Source: Planctomycetota bacterium
GTDB taxonomy: Bacteria > Planctomycetota > UBA1135 > GCA-002748355
Reading direction: 5' to 3'
DNA: 64,000 bases
Assembly (NCBI GenBank): GCA_026984035.1
Contig: JALSSW010000047.1
Coordinates: forward strand, 1 to 64,000
The translations under genes and the position numbers were made by a program. Below are positions 1 through 8,491 of the stretch, piece by piece (within the stretch, counting starts at the first letter, position 1; the number at the start of each line of letters is the position of its first letter). The notes below the pieces were generated by a model that saw nothing but the letters and a program-made list of their open reading frames with translations, was not told where the DNA came from and did no database searches.

Positions 1-2079
1 GTCCACAACCATGGAACTGCAGTGGCCGGCATTGCCGCTGGAGAGAAATGGAACAAAAAATCCAACAGCGATCGCGGACATGCCCCCCTTGCAGGCATTG
101 TAAGCTACTCCATCGCCAATAACACAAGTGGAAGCTCTGACTTCACGACCATCTCCAAGGCTTGGCAAGCCATTGCCGCCGACGCCGTCAAATACAAGAT
201 CGTCGCAGCCAATAACTCCTATTCTGGAAGTCCAGATCCCACCAACGTGTCTCAGATGTCCCTGGATGCTGCCGCCCTCAACGCCGGGGTTCTCCCTGTT
301 TGCGCAGCCGGTAATTCCTCGTTCAGCACTCGAGTCAGCCAATCGGTTGCGAATGGCTTGGCGGTAGGAGCAACGGTGAAGGACACAAGGGTGATGGCCA
401 GCTTTTCTTCCAGAGGTCCATTGAGTGGAGATACTGCTCGTTTTTACCCGGACCTTTGCGCCGTTGGAGTCAGCCTTGTGCAACCCCTTCGAGACAATGA
501 AAACAGCCAATGGATTGCCTCAGGGACTTCCATGGCCTCACCCGAAGTTTGTGGGGCAGCCGCTCTTTTCCGCTCCGTAAATACCAAAGCTTCCAACCTC
601 CTTACCAAGGCAGCCATCCTTACCACGACGGAAGACGTCAGCAAAAAGAATCCGAACCCCCCTTACAACACGAGGAATGCTTACGGGGTGGGTTTCCTTC
701 GCGACGACAAGCTTATCAGCCTTGCTCAGGGGAAGGGGCTGCTGAAAGAGGGAGTCATGACGGCCACGGCCAAGACCTTCTCTTACACCTTTATCGGGCA
801 AAAGGGAAAGGCCTATGCGGCAACCGTCACATGGCATCGCTCGAAGCTCAAGGTCAAAACATGGAGTGACCTCAAGTTGGAAGCCAAATCCGGAAACAAG
901 GTCCTCGCCATCAGCGATACTCCCAGGAACCTTTATGAAAAAGTAGTTTTCTTGGCTCAGCAAACCGGCCCCATCACTTTGGTCGTTACGGGGAAAACCT
1001 TGGACGCTGCAAAGGTGCCCTTCGCTCTCGCCGAAGCCGAAACACCCGCACCCTTCATCGACGGGTCAGTGACCACCTATGGCAAAGGTTGCCCCGGGAC
1101 GGCCAAACTCCCGGTTACGGTTCCCAGCCCCTATGTCAAAAAATTCGGCGGAAGCACAGACAGCATGCCCTTGGGTTTCTTGAATCATCACCTGATGCAG
1201 GTTTTTGACGCTTCTGTGACTCCAAGCAGCTTCACCGCCACAGCCCTTCGTTTTCGAACAACATCCATTTGGCGCACTGTGAAGAACTACTGGATTGAGC
1301 TTGAGGTAAAAATGGGGCTCTCCAAGAATTCCCCCGCAGCGGTCTCTTCTACATTTGCATCCAATATCGAAGGAAGTTTGGTCACAGTCATCGCAAAAAA
1401 GAAGATCAACCTCCCGGATGTCCTGGGGCCAAACACTTCCCCCTTCGTCTGGGGCGTTCGGATCCCCCTCGATAAGCCCTACACCTATAAGGCCAAGGCG
1501 GGAAAACACCTCCTTGTGGATTTTGTCCGTTCCAACTCTTCCACAGGCAGTTTCCCCGCTGACTATTTCGCCGATGCCGTGAGCGATAAAATAGGCAATA
1601 GCCTCTCGAGGATTTGGTCCATCGTCCTCAACTCCAACACAGGTTCTACGGACATCGGCTATGGAACCGTTCTTGGGTTTGATACCACGAGTTCCGTCAA
1701 CATTTCTCCCGAGATCTCAAGCACTTCCTCTCCCGAGATTGGGATTCCTCTCAAAGTCAACTTTGCCCTCGCCAAAAGCCAGACCCCGGTCCTGCTTTCC
1801 ATGAGCCTGTCCAACACCAAATGGAATGGAATCCCCCTCCCCTTCGATCTGACACCTTTCGGGGCAAAAGGCTGTAAGCTCTTAGCTGGGTTGGATCTGG
1901 TTTTTGTGGGAACCTCGAGCAAAACGGGGTCCGGCTCATTCTCCTTCCCCATTCCCCGCGACAAAACTTTGATCCAGCTCAACACTTATTTCCAGAGCCT
2001 CGTTATTGATCCTGGGGCCAATGGCTTGGGCCTGGCCTTCAGCAACGGACTCAATGTTCGCTTGGGAGGGCAGCCTTAA
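1..2079 (+). CDS. Secreted subtilisin-like serine protease, 5'-truncated
   Basis: This reading frame is open from the first base, so the gene begins upstream of the window and the first internal ATG (base 22) is not its start. The visible part opens with the catalytic-His motif of peptidase family S8 (NHGTAVAGI, His at visible residue 4) and carries the Ser motif GTSMASP (Ser at visible residue 177) and an oxyanion-type CAAGNSS. The Asp motif and any signal peptide lie outside the window. From about visible residue 360 there is a non-catalytic region starting YGKGCPG and ending in a C-terminal module with LPFDLTPFGAKGC, FPIPRD and IDPGANGLGLAFSNGL. A related module ends the BNR protein at 4795-6501, and the protein at the right edge of the window ends in a similar way. 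The role is inferred to be extracellular or cell-surface proteolysis. A strong terminator follows. Confidence 0.9.
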   Translation, partial: VHNHGTAVAGIAAGEKWNKKSNSDRGHAPLAGIVSYSIANNTSGSSDFTTISKAWQAIAADAVKYKIVAANNSYSGSPDPTNVSQMSLDAAALNAGVLPVCAAGNSSFSTRVSQSVANGLAVGATVKDTRVMASFSSRGPLSGDTARFYPDLCAVGVSLVQPLRDNENSQWIASGTSMASPEVCGAAALFRSVNTKASNLLTKAAILTTTEDVSKKNPNPPYNTRNAYGVGFLRDDKLISLAQGKGLLKEGVMTATAKTFSYTFIGQKGKAYAATVTWHRSKLKVKTWSDLKLEAKSGNKVLAISDTPRNLYEKVVFLAQQTGPITLVVTGKTLDAAKVPFALAEAETPAPFIDGSVTTYGKGCPGTAKLPVTVPSPYVKKFGGSTDSMPLGFLNHHLMQVFDASVTPSSFTATALRFRTTSIWRTVKNYWIELEVKMGLSKNSPAAVSSTFASNIEGSLVTVIAKKKINLPDVLGPNTSPFVWGVRIPLDKPYTYKAKAGKHLLVDFVRSNSSTGSFPADYFADAVSDKIGNSLSRIWSIVLNSNTGSTDIGYGTVLGFDTTSSVNISPEISSTSSPEIGIPLKVNFALAKSQTPVLLSMSLSNTKWNGIPLPFDLTPFGAKGCKLLAGLDLVFVGTSSKTGSGSFSFPIPRDKTLIQLNTYFQSLVIDPGANGLGLAFSNGLNVRLGGQP

Positions 2080-2146
2080 ACTTTCAAGCTTTCTGCCCAT
2101 TCTCGTAGCTGTCCATTCCCTTTTATGGAACCAGCAATGAGAGGGG

Positions 2147-2189
2147 AAAAAAGAACCCATTGAGAAGTCTCTCTATGGGTTCTTTTTTT
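2147..2189 (+). terminator. Rho-independent terminator after the subtilase
   Basis: A 14-bp arm AAAAAAGAACCCAT (2147-2160) is matched by its reverse complement at 2175-2189 across a 14-base loop. It ends in a run of seven T, 70 bases after the protease stop codon. The A-run on the left arm would let it work on the other strand too, but no minus-strand gene ends here. Confidence 0.85.
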
Positions 2190-2257
2190 GTCCTCACCCA
2201 CAGGGCTCATCCTGCATTATCCTCACCACCCTGGTCCTCTGACTTTGGAGCCCTTTC

Positions 2258-4729
2258 ATGCTCACACGATTCTTCTTCTCCTTTCCTCTGGCAGCCATCT
2301 TCTTCTTGGATCTTGCCTCTGCCCAGCTTCCGGGTCCAAAGGCCAAGGGCCAGATCCTCCTTCCCAACGGATGGATGATCCAGCCGGAAGGAAAGCAGAT
2401 CAGCCTGCCCGGGGACCTCCCCGTCCGCATAGCCATTCATCCCAAGCTCCCCCTTGCCGCCATCCAGCACGTAGGAAACCGAAAACACAAAATCGTCCTC
2501 TTCGACCTAAAAAACCATGAGATCCTTTCCGAACATGACCTCCCTAAAAGCTGGAGCGGCATGGCCTTTTCGGAAGAGGGAAAGACCTTGTATGTCAGCG
2601 GTGGAGTCGATGATGTTGTTTATCAACTGCAGTTGGTTGGAACCAAGGACCGACTCCATTTTCAGAGAGGAAGGACCCTCTCAGTAGGAAACCCAAAGGT
2701 TTTGGATCTGCCCAGCGGAATTTGCGCAGCCCCTGACGGAGGGATGTTTGTTCCTCTCCAACGCAGTAACCTTTTGCTCAAAACAAACCGAGAAGGCAAA
2801 ACTCTTTTCAGCGCAAAGCTCCCCAAAGGATCTTTCCCTTTCGAAGCCCTCTATGCTCCAAAGCAAGCGCGGGTCTACGTTTCCCTCTGGGGTAAAGCCC
2901 AGGTTCTCGCTTTGAATGAGAAGACCGGGAAGATCCTTGCCAGCTATCCTACAGGGCAACATCCCTCCTCAATGGTCCTGGACCCCAAGAGGAACCGCCT
3001 TTTCGTCTCCAATGGCAATGAAAACAGCGTAAGCGTCATTGACCTTCAAACAGGAACAATCCTTCAAACCCTCACAACCTCTCTTTTCCCCGATGCCCCT
3101 CCAGGCTCAACACCGAACAGTCTCTCTCTTGGTCCAGAAGGCCAGATCCTCCTTGTAGCCAATGCGGACAATAACAATCTTGCAGTTTTTGATGTGTCCG
3201 AAAAAAGGAAGGGCCGAAACCTCGGATTCATCCCTGTCGGCTGGTACCCCACGGCAACCAGTTTCTTTGATGGGGGAAAGCAGATCCTTGTCGCCAATGG
3301 AAAAGGTTCTAAAGGGAGCAGGGCCAACCCGGGGCTCTCCCCAGATGACAAAGGCCGGGGCACTTCCCGGGACCAATACTCCGGTTCGATGTTCCTAGGC
3401 TCTCTCTCCCTGATCCACTTCCCCAGTCCCAAGCGCCTCAAGATCCTTTCAAAGCGTGCCCTCGCCTGCTCTCCTCTTCAGGGAAACAAGCGAAGAGATT
3501 TGGAACGCCCCAGCGATTCTCCGATTCCCCTGAAACCTGGAGACAGGTCTCCTATCAAATATTGCATATACATCATCAAAGAAAACCGAACCTATGATCA
3601 AGTCCTTGGAGATATGAAACAGGGGAATGGTGATCCAAGCCTCTGCATGTTTCCCAAAGTCGTCAGCCCCAATCACCACGCGATCGCAAAGGAATTTGTT
3701 CTTCTGGATAACTTCTACGTTGACGCCGAAGTCTCAGCCGATGGGCATGAGTGGACCATGGGAGCCTATGCCACTGACTTTGTGGAGCGAACATGGCCCG
3801 TCACCTATGGGCGTAAAGGATCCGCCCGTTTGGATGGAAACAAACGAGCGAGCTTGGGCTATCCTGCAGAAGGGAACTTTGAAATCGCAATCCCAAAAAA
3901 CGGCTATCTCTTCGATCGCGCAAAACAAGCAAACATCAGTTACCGTAGTTATGGAGAATTCGTAAGTAACCCACGAAAAGGGAAGCCCGGGAAACCCAAG
4001 ATTCCCTCTCTCATCGGACATTGCGACCCCTACTTTCCCTCTTTTAACATGAGGGTCTCCGACCAAAGACGAGCCGACCGCTTCTTAAAAGAACTCAAAG
4101 GATTTGTAAAAAAGGGGGAGTTACCCCAGCTCATCATTCTTCGACTCCCCAACGACCATACTTCGGGAACGAGACAGGGTCTCCCAAGCCCAAGAGCCTG
4201 TGTGGCTGACAACGACCTGGCCCTGGGAAGGATTTTGGAAGCTCTGTCAAAAACGCCTTTTTGGAAAAAGATGGCTGTCTTCATTGTCGAAGATGATGCC
4301 CAAAACGGCCACGACCACGTAGATGCTCACCGTACCGTGGCCCTCCTGGCAGGGCCTTATGTCAAGCGGAAGACTCCGATCCACAACATGTATTCGACCA
4401 GTTCCATGCTTCGCACAATCGAGTTGATCCTCGGCCTGAAACCCTTGAGCCAGTTCGACGCAGCCGCACAGCCCATGTTTGCTTGTTTTACAAAGACTCC
4501 CGACTTCAGTCCTTACAACCATCGGAAAGCAACCTGGCCCCTGGAGGAAAAAAACAAGAAAAATGCCTATGGGTGGCGCCGCTCGGAAAAGATGGATTTT
4601 TCCAAAGAAGACGCCATAGATGACCTTGCTCTCAACGAAATTCTCTGGGGAGCCATCATGGGGCACAAGCGGCCCAATCCTGCCCCTGTCCGGGCCGCTT
4701 TCGTCCGGACTTTAGACGAAGAGGATTAA
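2258..4729 (+). CDS. Secreted YncE-like beta-propeller / phosphoesterase fusion
   Basis: The 823-residue protein has a Sec signal peptide (about 1-22, ending ASAQ). Residues about 45-400 form YVTN/YncE-type propeller repeats (for example NRLFVSNGNENSVSVIDLQ and GQILLVANADNNNLAVFD). The C-terminal half is a phosphoesterase of the alkaline-phosphatase superfamily, with YIIKENRTYDQVLGDM, SADGHEWTMGAYATDF and the metal-site-like IVEDDAQNGHDHVDAHR. This bifunctional architecture is known from Planctomycetota and Acidobacteriota. The substrate is unknown; phosphate-ester hydrolysis outside the cytoplasm is inferred. The start is set by GGAG seven bases before ATG. The gene is probably monocistronic because a terminator lies upstream and a convergent gene downstream. 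Confidence 0.9.
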   Translation: MLTRFFFSFPLAAIFFLDLASAQLPGPKAKGQILLPNGWMIQPEGKQISLPGDLPVRIAIHPKLPLAAIQHVGNRKHKIVLFDLKNHEILSEHDLPKSWSGMAFSEEGKTLYVSGGVDDVVYQLQLVGTKDRLHFQRGRTLSVGNPKVLDLPSGICAAPDGGMFVPLQRSNLLLKTNREGKTLFSAKLPKGSFPFEALYAPKQARVYVSLWGKAQVLALNEKTGKILASYPTGQHPSSMVLDPKRNRLFVSNGNENSVSVIDLQTGTILQTLTTSLFPDAPPGSTPNSLSLGPEGQILLVANADNNNLAVFDVSEKRKGRNLGFIPVGWYPTATSFFDGGKQILVANGKGSKGSRANPGLSPDDKGRGTSRDQYSGSMFLGSLSLIHFPSPKRLKILSKRALACSPLQGNKRRDLERPSDSPIPLKPGDRSPIKYCIYIIKENRTYDQVLGDMKQGNGDPSLCMFPKVVSPNHHAIAKEFVLLDNFYVDAEVSADGHEWTMGAYATDFVERTWPVTYGRKGSARLDGNKRASLGYPAEGNFEIAIPKNGYLFDRAKQANISYRSYGEFVSNPRKGKPGKPKIPSLIGHCDPYFPSFNMRVSDQRRADRFLKELKGFVKKGELPQLIILRLPNDHTSGTRQGLPSPRACVADNDLALGRILEALSKTPFWKKMAVFIVEDDAQNGHDHVDAHRTVALLAGPYVKRKTPIHNMYSTSSMLRTIELILGLKPLSQFDAAAQPMFACFTKTPDFSPYNHRKATWPLEEKNKKNAYGWRRSEKMDFSKEDAIDDLALNEILWGAIMGHKRPNPAPVRAAFVRTLDEED

Positions 4730-4794
4730 GCAGCTTGTGTCCCCATGCAACTTAGGGATCCATCGAAACCAATGGGGAAAATGGAAACAAACTG

Positions 4795-6501
4795 TCAGCG
4801 AGCTATGACTGAAAGGCCATTGCTCATCAAGCCGTTCCCCAAATTCGCTCCCGGCGCAACCACATAGGCTTGGAAGTAGATAGGTAGACCACTCAAGCGG
4901 GGATCATTCGGGAGAGGGAGAGGCAGTGAAGCTTGGCCCTTGGAATCGGCTTGGAAGCCCAGCGTAAGGAGGACATCCTGGTGTAAGAAACAACCCGTCA
5001 GCCCCAATGGAAAAAGGGGAAGAGGGAGCTTCAAGGCACCTAGATTTCGATCATTGATGCCGGCCAGCAAAACGGAAGGAGCCTTAGGAGGAAAGCTGAT
5101 GAAGGCCAGGGGGATCTTGGCTCCCAGTGCGGGAGCTCCCGCTCCTGATGCAATCGGCGTATCATATTTTCCTCCGTCGCAGCCCATCCCATGCAAGACC
5201 ATGGAACCAGTCACAGGCCCCAAGTAAAGGGTCCGACCTCCACCGAGAGGTCCGATCGAGCTGTGATCACTGATGAGAGCATGGAGTCCACCCCCTTGCT
5301 TGGTGGGACGATACCCCGCGATCCAAGAAAATTGGTTCGCACGTCCGCTTCTTAAACGCAACTTGGGAAGGATGGCCGTTGGGAGCAAAATCCGTTGGTA
5401 AAGCTTGTTGAATCCTTCCGATTTCAGGGAAAACAACGCAGTAACGGCCCCACTCAAGGTCGTCGCCAGGCTGTAGTGATAGGAGCTCACATTGCCTCCG
5501 AGACCGAAGCTATCCCTGCCTACCAAATAATCCTTTGAGAAGGCCTTTGCTCCTCGTTTTAGGTAAGCCACACGGATCTCACTCAGCTTGGGAGTCTTAT
5601 TCGGTTCGTTCCGAATGTAGAGGACCCAGATGTCTCCATTTTTAGGATCCACTGCAAGATGGTTTCGGTTTCCATGGAAGAGCCCTTTGGCTCCATTGGC
5701 AATAGGAACCAGAATCTCAGGGCCAAAAACCGCTTTTGAGACATCAAAGGAACGATAGGCAGTTCCATAGCCCCCTGTACCCACTCGGTAGGCCATATGG
5801 ATTTTGTCATCAAAGGGGCTGTAGTGGATATCGCAACCTATGCCATAGGTCGTTTTATTCACTCGATTCGGTTTGCTCCAACCCTGGCCTTTGTTCCAAA
5901 CAAGATAGGAGTTCCAAGATCCGGGATTCCCGATGGCCCCCTGAGGAGCAACATAGCGATTCCCAAAAGAGATGAGCACATATCCATCCGGAGTGACCTC
6001 GACATCGGGATCGTAATACTGCTCCCGATCACTTTTCCCGGCTTGAATCAAAGTATCCTTGGTTCCGAGCCAACGTCCGGTCACCGAATCAAAGACTCCG
6101 TAGTAGATGCTCGAAAGATACTTACCTGGCCTGCTGGGGTTTTTCTTGCCATCGTACCCACTCCAAACAATGTGAAGGTTCCGTCCACGGGGACCGACAA
6201 CAAGAGAACCATAAGACTCTCCCAGGGTCCGGGCCTCACTCACTTTCTTCCAGCTTTTCCCCCCATCGCTGGAAACAAGAAGGAGGAGGTGATAATCCTT
6301 GCTCGGATCCTTCGCTTTCTTTTCGTTCAAGAAACTCAAGGCCCAGATCCGCCCATCGCTTGTCGTCGTCAAACCTTTTCGGTTAGACAACATCCCACGC
6401 ACAGTCTGGCTGGGCGATGCATTGAAGATGATTGGATCCTGAGCGACCCCAATCGTTCCAAGCAAAGGAAGCACGAACAAAAAGGAAGACTTCATTCTCA
6501 T
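4795..6501 (-). CDS. Secreted BNR-repeat (sialidase-fold) protein with C-terminal export module
   Basis: The 568-residue protein starts at the ATG at 6501, which has GGAG six bases upstream and gives a signal peptide ending in GVAQ. A longer frame reaching 6696 would run through the tRNA gene and is rejected. Residues about 35-400 resemble BNR/Asp-box propeller proteins (LVSSDGGKSWKKV and repeated WxxY/FG blades), closest in style to the BNR_4 group of polysaccharide-acting proteins. I cannot identify sialidase catalytic residues, so a sugar-binding or hydrolytic role is only inferred. The last 130 residues form the exported C-terminal module (LPLPLFPLGLTGC, LPLPNDPRLSGL, YFQAYVVAPGAN, MSNGLSV), homologous in pattern to the end of the subtilase at the left edge. 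Confidence 0.8.
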   Translation of the reverse strand: MRMKSSFLFVLPLLGTIGVAQDPIIFNASPSQTVRGMLSNRKGLTTTSDGRIWALSFLNEKKAKDPSKDYHLLLLVSSDGGKSWKKVSEARTLGESYGSLVVGPRGRNLHIVWSGYDGKKNPSRPGKYLSSIYYGVFDSVTGRWLGTKDTLIQAGKSDREQYYDPDVEVTPDGYVLISFGNRYVAPQGAIGNPGSWNSYLVWNKGQGWSKPNRVNKTTYGIGCDIHYSPFDDKIHMAYRVGTGGYGTAYRSFDVSKAVFGPEILVPIANGAKGLFHGNRNHLAVDPKNGDIWVLYIRNEPNKTPKLSEIRVAYLKRGAKAFSKDYLVGRDSFGLGGNVSSYHYSLATTLSGAVTALFSLKSEGFNKLYQRILLPTAILPKLRLRSGRANQFSWIAGYRPTKQGGGLHALISDHSSIGPLGGGRTLYLGPVTGSMVLHGMGCDGGKYDTPIASGAGAPALGAKIPLAFISFPPKAPSVLLAGINDRNLGALKLPLPLFPLGLTGCFLHQDVLLTLGFQADSKGQASLPLPLPNDPRLSGLPIYFQAYVVAPGANLGNGLMSNGLSVIAR

Positions 6502-6651
6502 GGGAAACTCCGCTGTGTCTGAAGCAAGAAAAGAGCCCTCTAGTAAAACACGGTGGAGCAAAAAGCGAAAGGAGCACAAGCCCAGGGCAGGGCTGCTTCC
6601 AGAGATTGCCCTGGATTTCCCGGATTCCCCATGATTCCAAGAAAGGAAAAA

Positions 6652-6729
<78 letters not shown>

Positions 6730-6808
6730 ACGACAGGAAGGCGAAGAAATTAGGGACCACGAGGGGCCAAGTCAACCTTCAGAAAGATTCCGAGCCGGAG
6801 AAGTGAAA

Positions 6809-7831
6809 TTAGAGATCCTGGTTTTGGGCCTGTTCTTCTCGGAGAAGGCGTGTCATCAGGGAATGAACGGCATCCTGGGGGAGCTTTCCTTCGAACAAAA
6901 CTTCGTGGACTTCGCAGGAAATGGGCATTTCGACACCTAGCTGAGGAATGCGCTCCCGGATGGATTTACAGGTCCAAACACCTTCGGCAACCTTTTGAGT
7001 CGTGGACAAAATTTGCTCCAGAGTCTCACCCTTCCCGATCCGTTCTCCCAGGGCCCGATTTCGGCCATGAGGGCTGACCCCCGTTGTGATTAAATCGCCC
7101 ATTCCAGCCAGACCATAAAAGGTTTCCCATTCGGCCCCCAAAGCAGTTCCAAGAACAGCCATCTCATGTAAGCCCCGGGTCAACAGGGCTGCCTTGGCAT
7201 TGTCCCCTAACTCCAATCCATCAGCGATCCCTGCGGCGATGGCCACAATATTTTTCAGAGCCCCACAGAGTTCAACCCCAAGTAAATCGGAATTGCGATA
7301 GAGTCGAAACCTTGGCCCGGAAAGCAGGCCTTGGATCTCCGGGAGACGAGCCTCGTCCTTCCCCGCAACAACAAGGGAAGCAGGCTTGCCCTCGACGACC
7401 TCTTCGGCGTGGCACGGACCTGATAGGGCAAAAAGTGGTGCCTCTGACCCAAGGATCTCTTCCAGGATCCCGGTCGGTAGCTTGCCAGTCCCGATCTCCA
7501 TGCCCTTTGCGCAGGAGACGATCGGAACCCCCTGGGGGATGCTTTGGCTCAAAGATACGGCCACGGACCGAATGTGCTGTGTGGGAACGGCAAACAGAAT
7601 CAGGTCCACCCCATCCAAGGCCTCCTCACCATCCCAGCTCACCACCATCTCACTGGGAAGAGCTGCTTTGGGAAGATAGCGAGGGTTTCTTCGGGTATCT
7701 CGTATCTCTTGGGTATAGAGGGCGTCATGCCCCCAAAGGGTGACCTCATGCCCGAGGCGGCTGGAATGAAGCGCAAGAGCCGTCCCAAACCCACCGTTCC
7801 CCAGAACGGAAATTTTGGTCTTATTGCTCAA
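6809..7831 (-). CDS. gpsA: Glycerol-3-phosphate dehydrogenase [NAD(P)+]
   Basis: The 340-residue cytosolic enzyme reduces dihydroxyacetone phosphate to sn-glycerol 3-phosphate for phospholipid synthesis. The N-terminal Rossmann motif is VLGNGGFGTALA (about residues 9-20). The family signatures SGPCHAEEV and GALKNIVAIAAGIADGL (with the conserved Lys) and DNAKAALLTRGL follow in order. The length is normal for the family. The start codon is TTG, overlapping the plsY stop as TTGA, with GGAG eight bases upstream, so the two genes are probably translationally coupled. The tRNA-Pro gene lies downstream on the same strand. Confidence 0.96.
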   Translation of the reverse strand: MSNKTKISVLGNGGFGTALALHSSRLGHEVTLWGHDALYTQEIRDTRRNPRYLPKAALPSEMVVSWDGEEALDGVDLILFAVPTQHIRSVAVSLSQSIPQGVPIVSCAKGMEIGTGKLPTGILEEILGSEAPLFALSGPCHAEEVVEGKPASLVVAGKDEARLPEIQGLLSGPRFRLYRNSDLLGVELCGALKNIVAIAAGIADGLELGDNAKAALLTRGLHEMAVLGTALGAEWETFYGLAGMGDLITTGVSPHGRNRALGERIGKGETLEQILSTTQKVAEGVWTCKSIRERIPQLGVEMPISCEVHEVLFEGKLPQDAVHSLMTRLLREEQAQNQDL

Positions 7832-8448
7832 AGGTTTTCTCCAGTTTTCTTCGCAACAAAAAGACGCCTCAAATTGTCTCTATGGGTCCAAAACAGAAAC
7901 AGAGCAATAAAAAGCCCGAGGAGCGTCAAGGGAAGTCGTGCCCCAAAGGCCTGGGAAGGATCTTCCAGGATGAGGCTTAGGGCAAGCCCCATCCCCAAAG
8001 CCAAAGATCCCAAGGCAACGATGCGGGTAAACCCGAAGACAATGAAAAAGGCCAGGATCCCTACGAGGAAAGCAAGCCAATCCAACCCCAAGAGAACCCC
8101 ACTGGTCGTTGCAACCCCCTTCCCCCCCTTGAACCCAAGAAAAGGGGAAAAGCAATGCCCGAGGATTGCAGCGAATCCCACCAGGACCTTGGCCCCCAAG
8201 GATGCCTGAGGGGCCAAAAAAAACAAAGTTGGCAGCAAGCCCTTGGAAGCATCCAGTACATAGATCCCCAGAAAGACGGGAAGCCTTGCTTTTTTCCCGA
8301 AAGCCCGCGAGGCATTGGTCGCTCCGATGTTTCCAGAGCCCAGCTTGCGCAGGTTTTTCCCGGTCAGGAGCCTGACAAGAAGCAATCCGAAGGGGACTGA
8401 GCCCAGCAGAAAAGCAAGGAGAAGAGCAATGCCTAGAGGTAGGGCCAT
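7828..8448 (-). CDS. plsY: Acyl-phosphate:glycerol-3-phosphate acyltransferase
   Basis: The 206-residue polytopic inner-membrane enzyme makes lysophosphatidate from glycerol 3-phosphate and acyl phosphate. Three conserved PlsY loops are visible: LGSVPFGLL near the N-terminus, GSGNIGATNASR (about residues 37-48), and GHCFSPFLGFKGGKGVATT (about 96-114), the last being the substrate-binding KGGKG motif. About five hydrophobic helices are present. It is the first gene of a plsY-gpsA pair that links supply and use of glycerol 3-phosphate. Its start faces the divergent hydantoinase-type gene across about 45 bases. Confidence 0.96.
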   Translation of the reverse strand: MALPLGIALLLAFLLGSVPFGLLLVRLLTGKNLRKLGSGNIGATNASRAFGKKARLPVFLGIYVLDASKGLLPTLFFLAPQASLGAKVLVGFAAILGHCFSPFLGFKGGKGVATTSGVLLGLDWLAFLVGILAFFIVFGFTRIVALGSLALGMGLALSLILEDPSQAFGARLPLTLLGLFIALFLFWTHRDNLRRLFVAKKTGENL

Positions 8449-8491
8449 GTCCGGGATTGTAATCCACCAGCTCCTTCACGAAAGTACAGGC

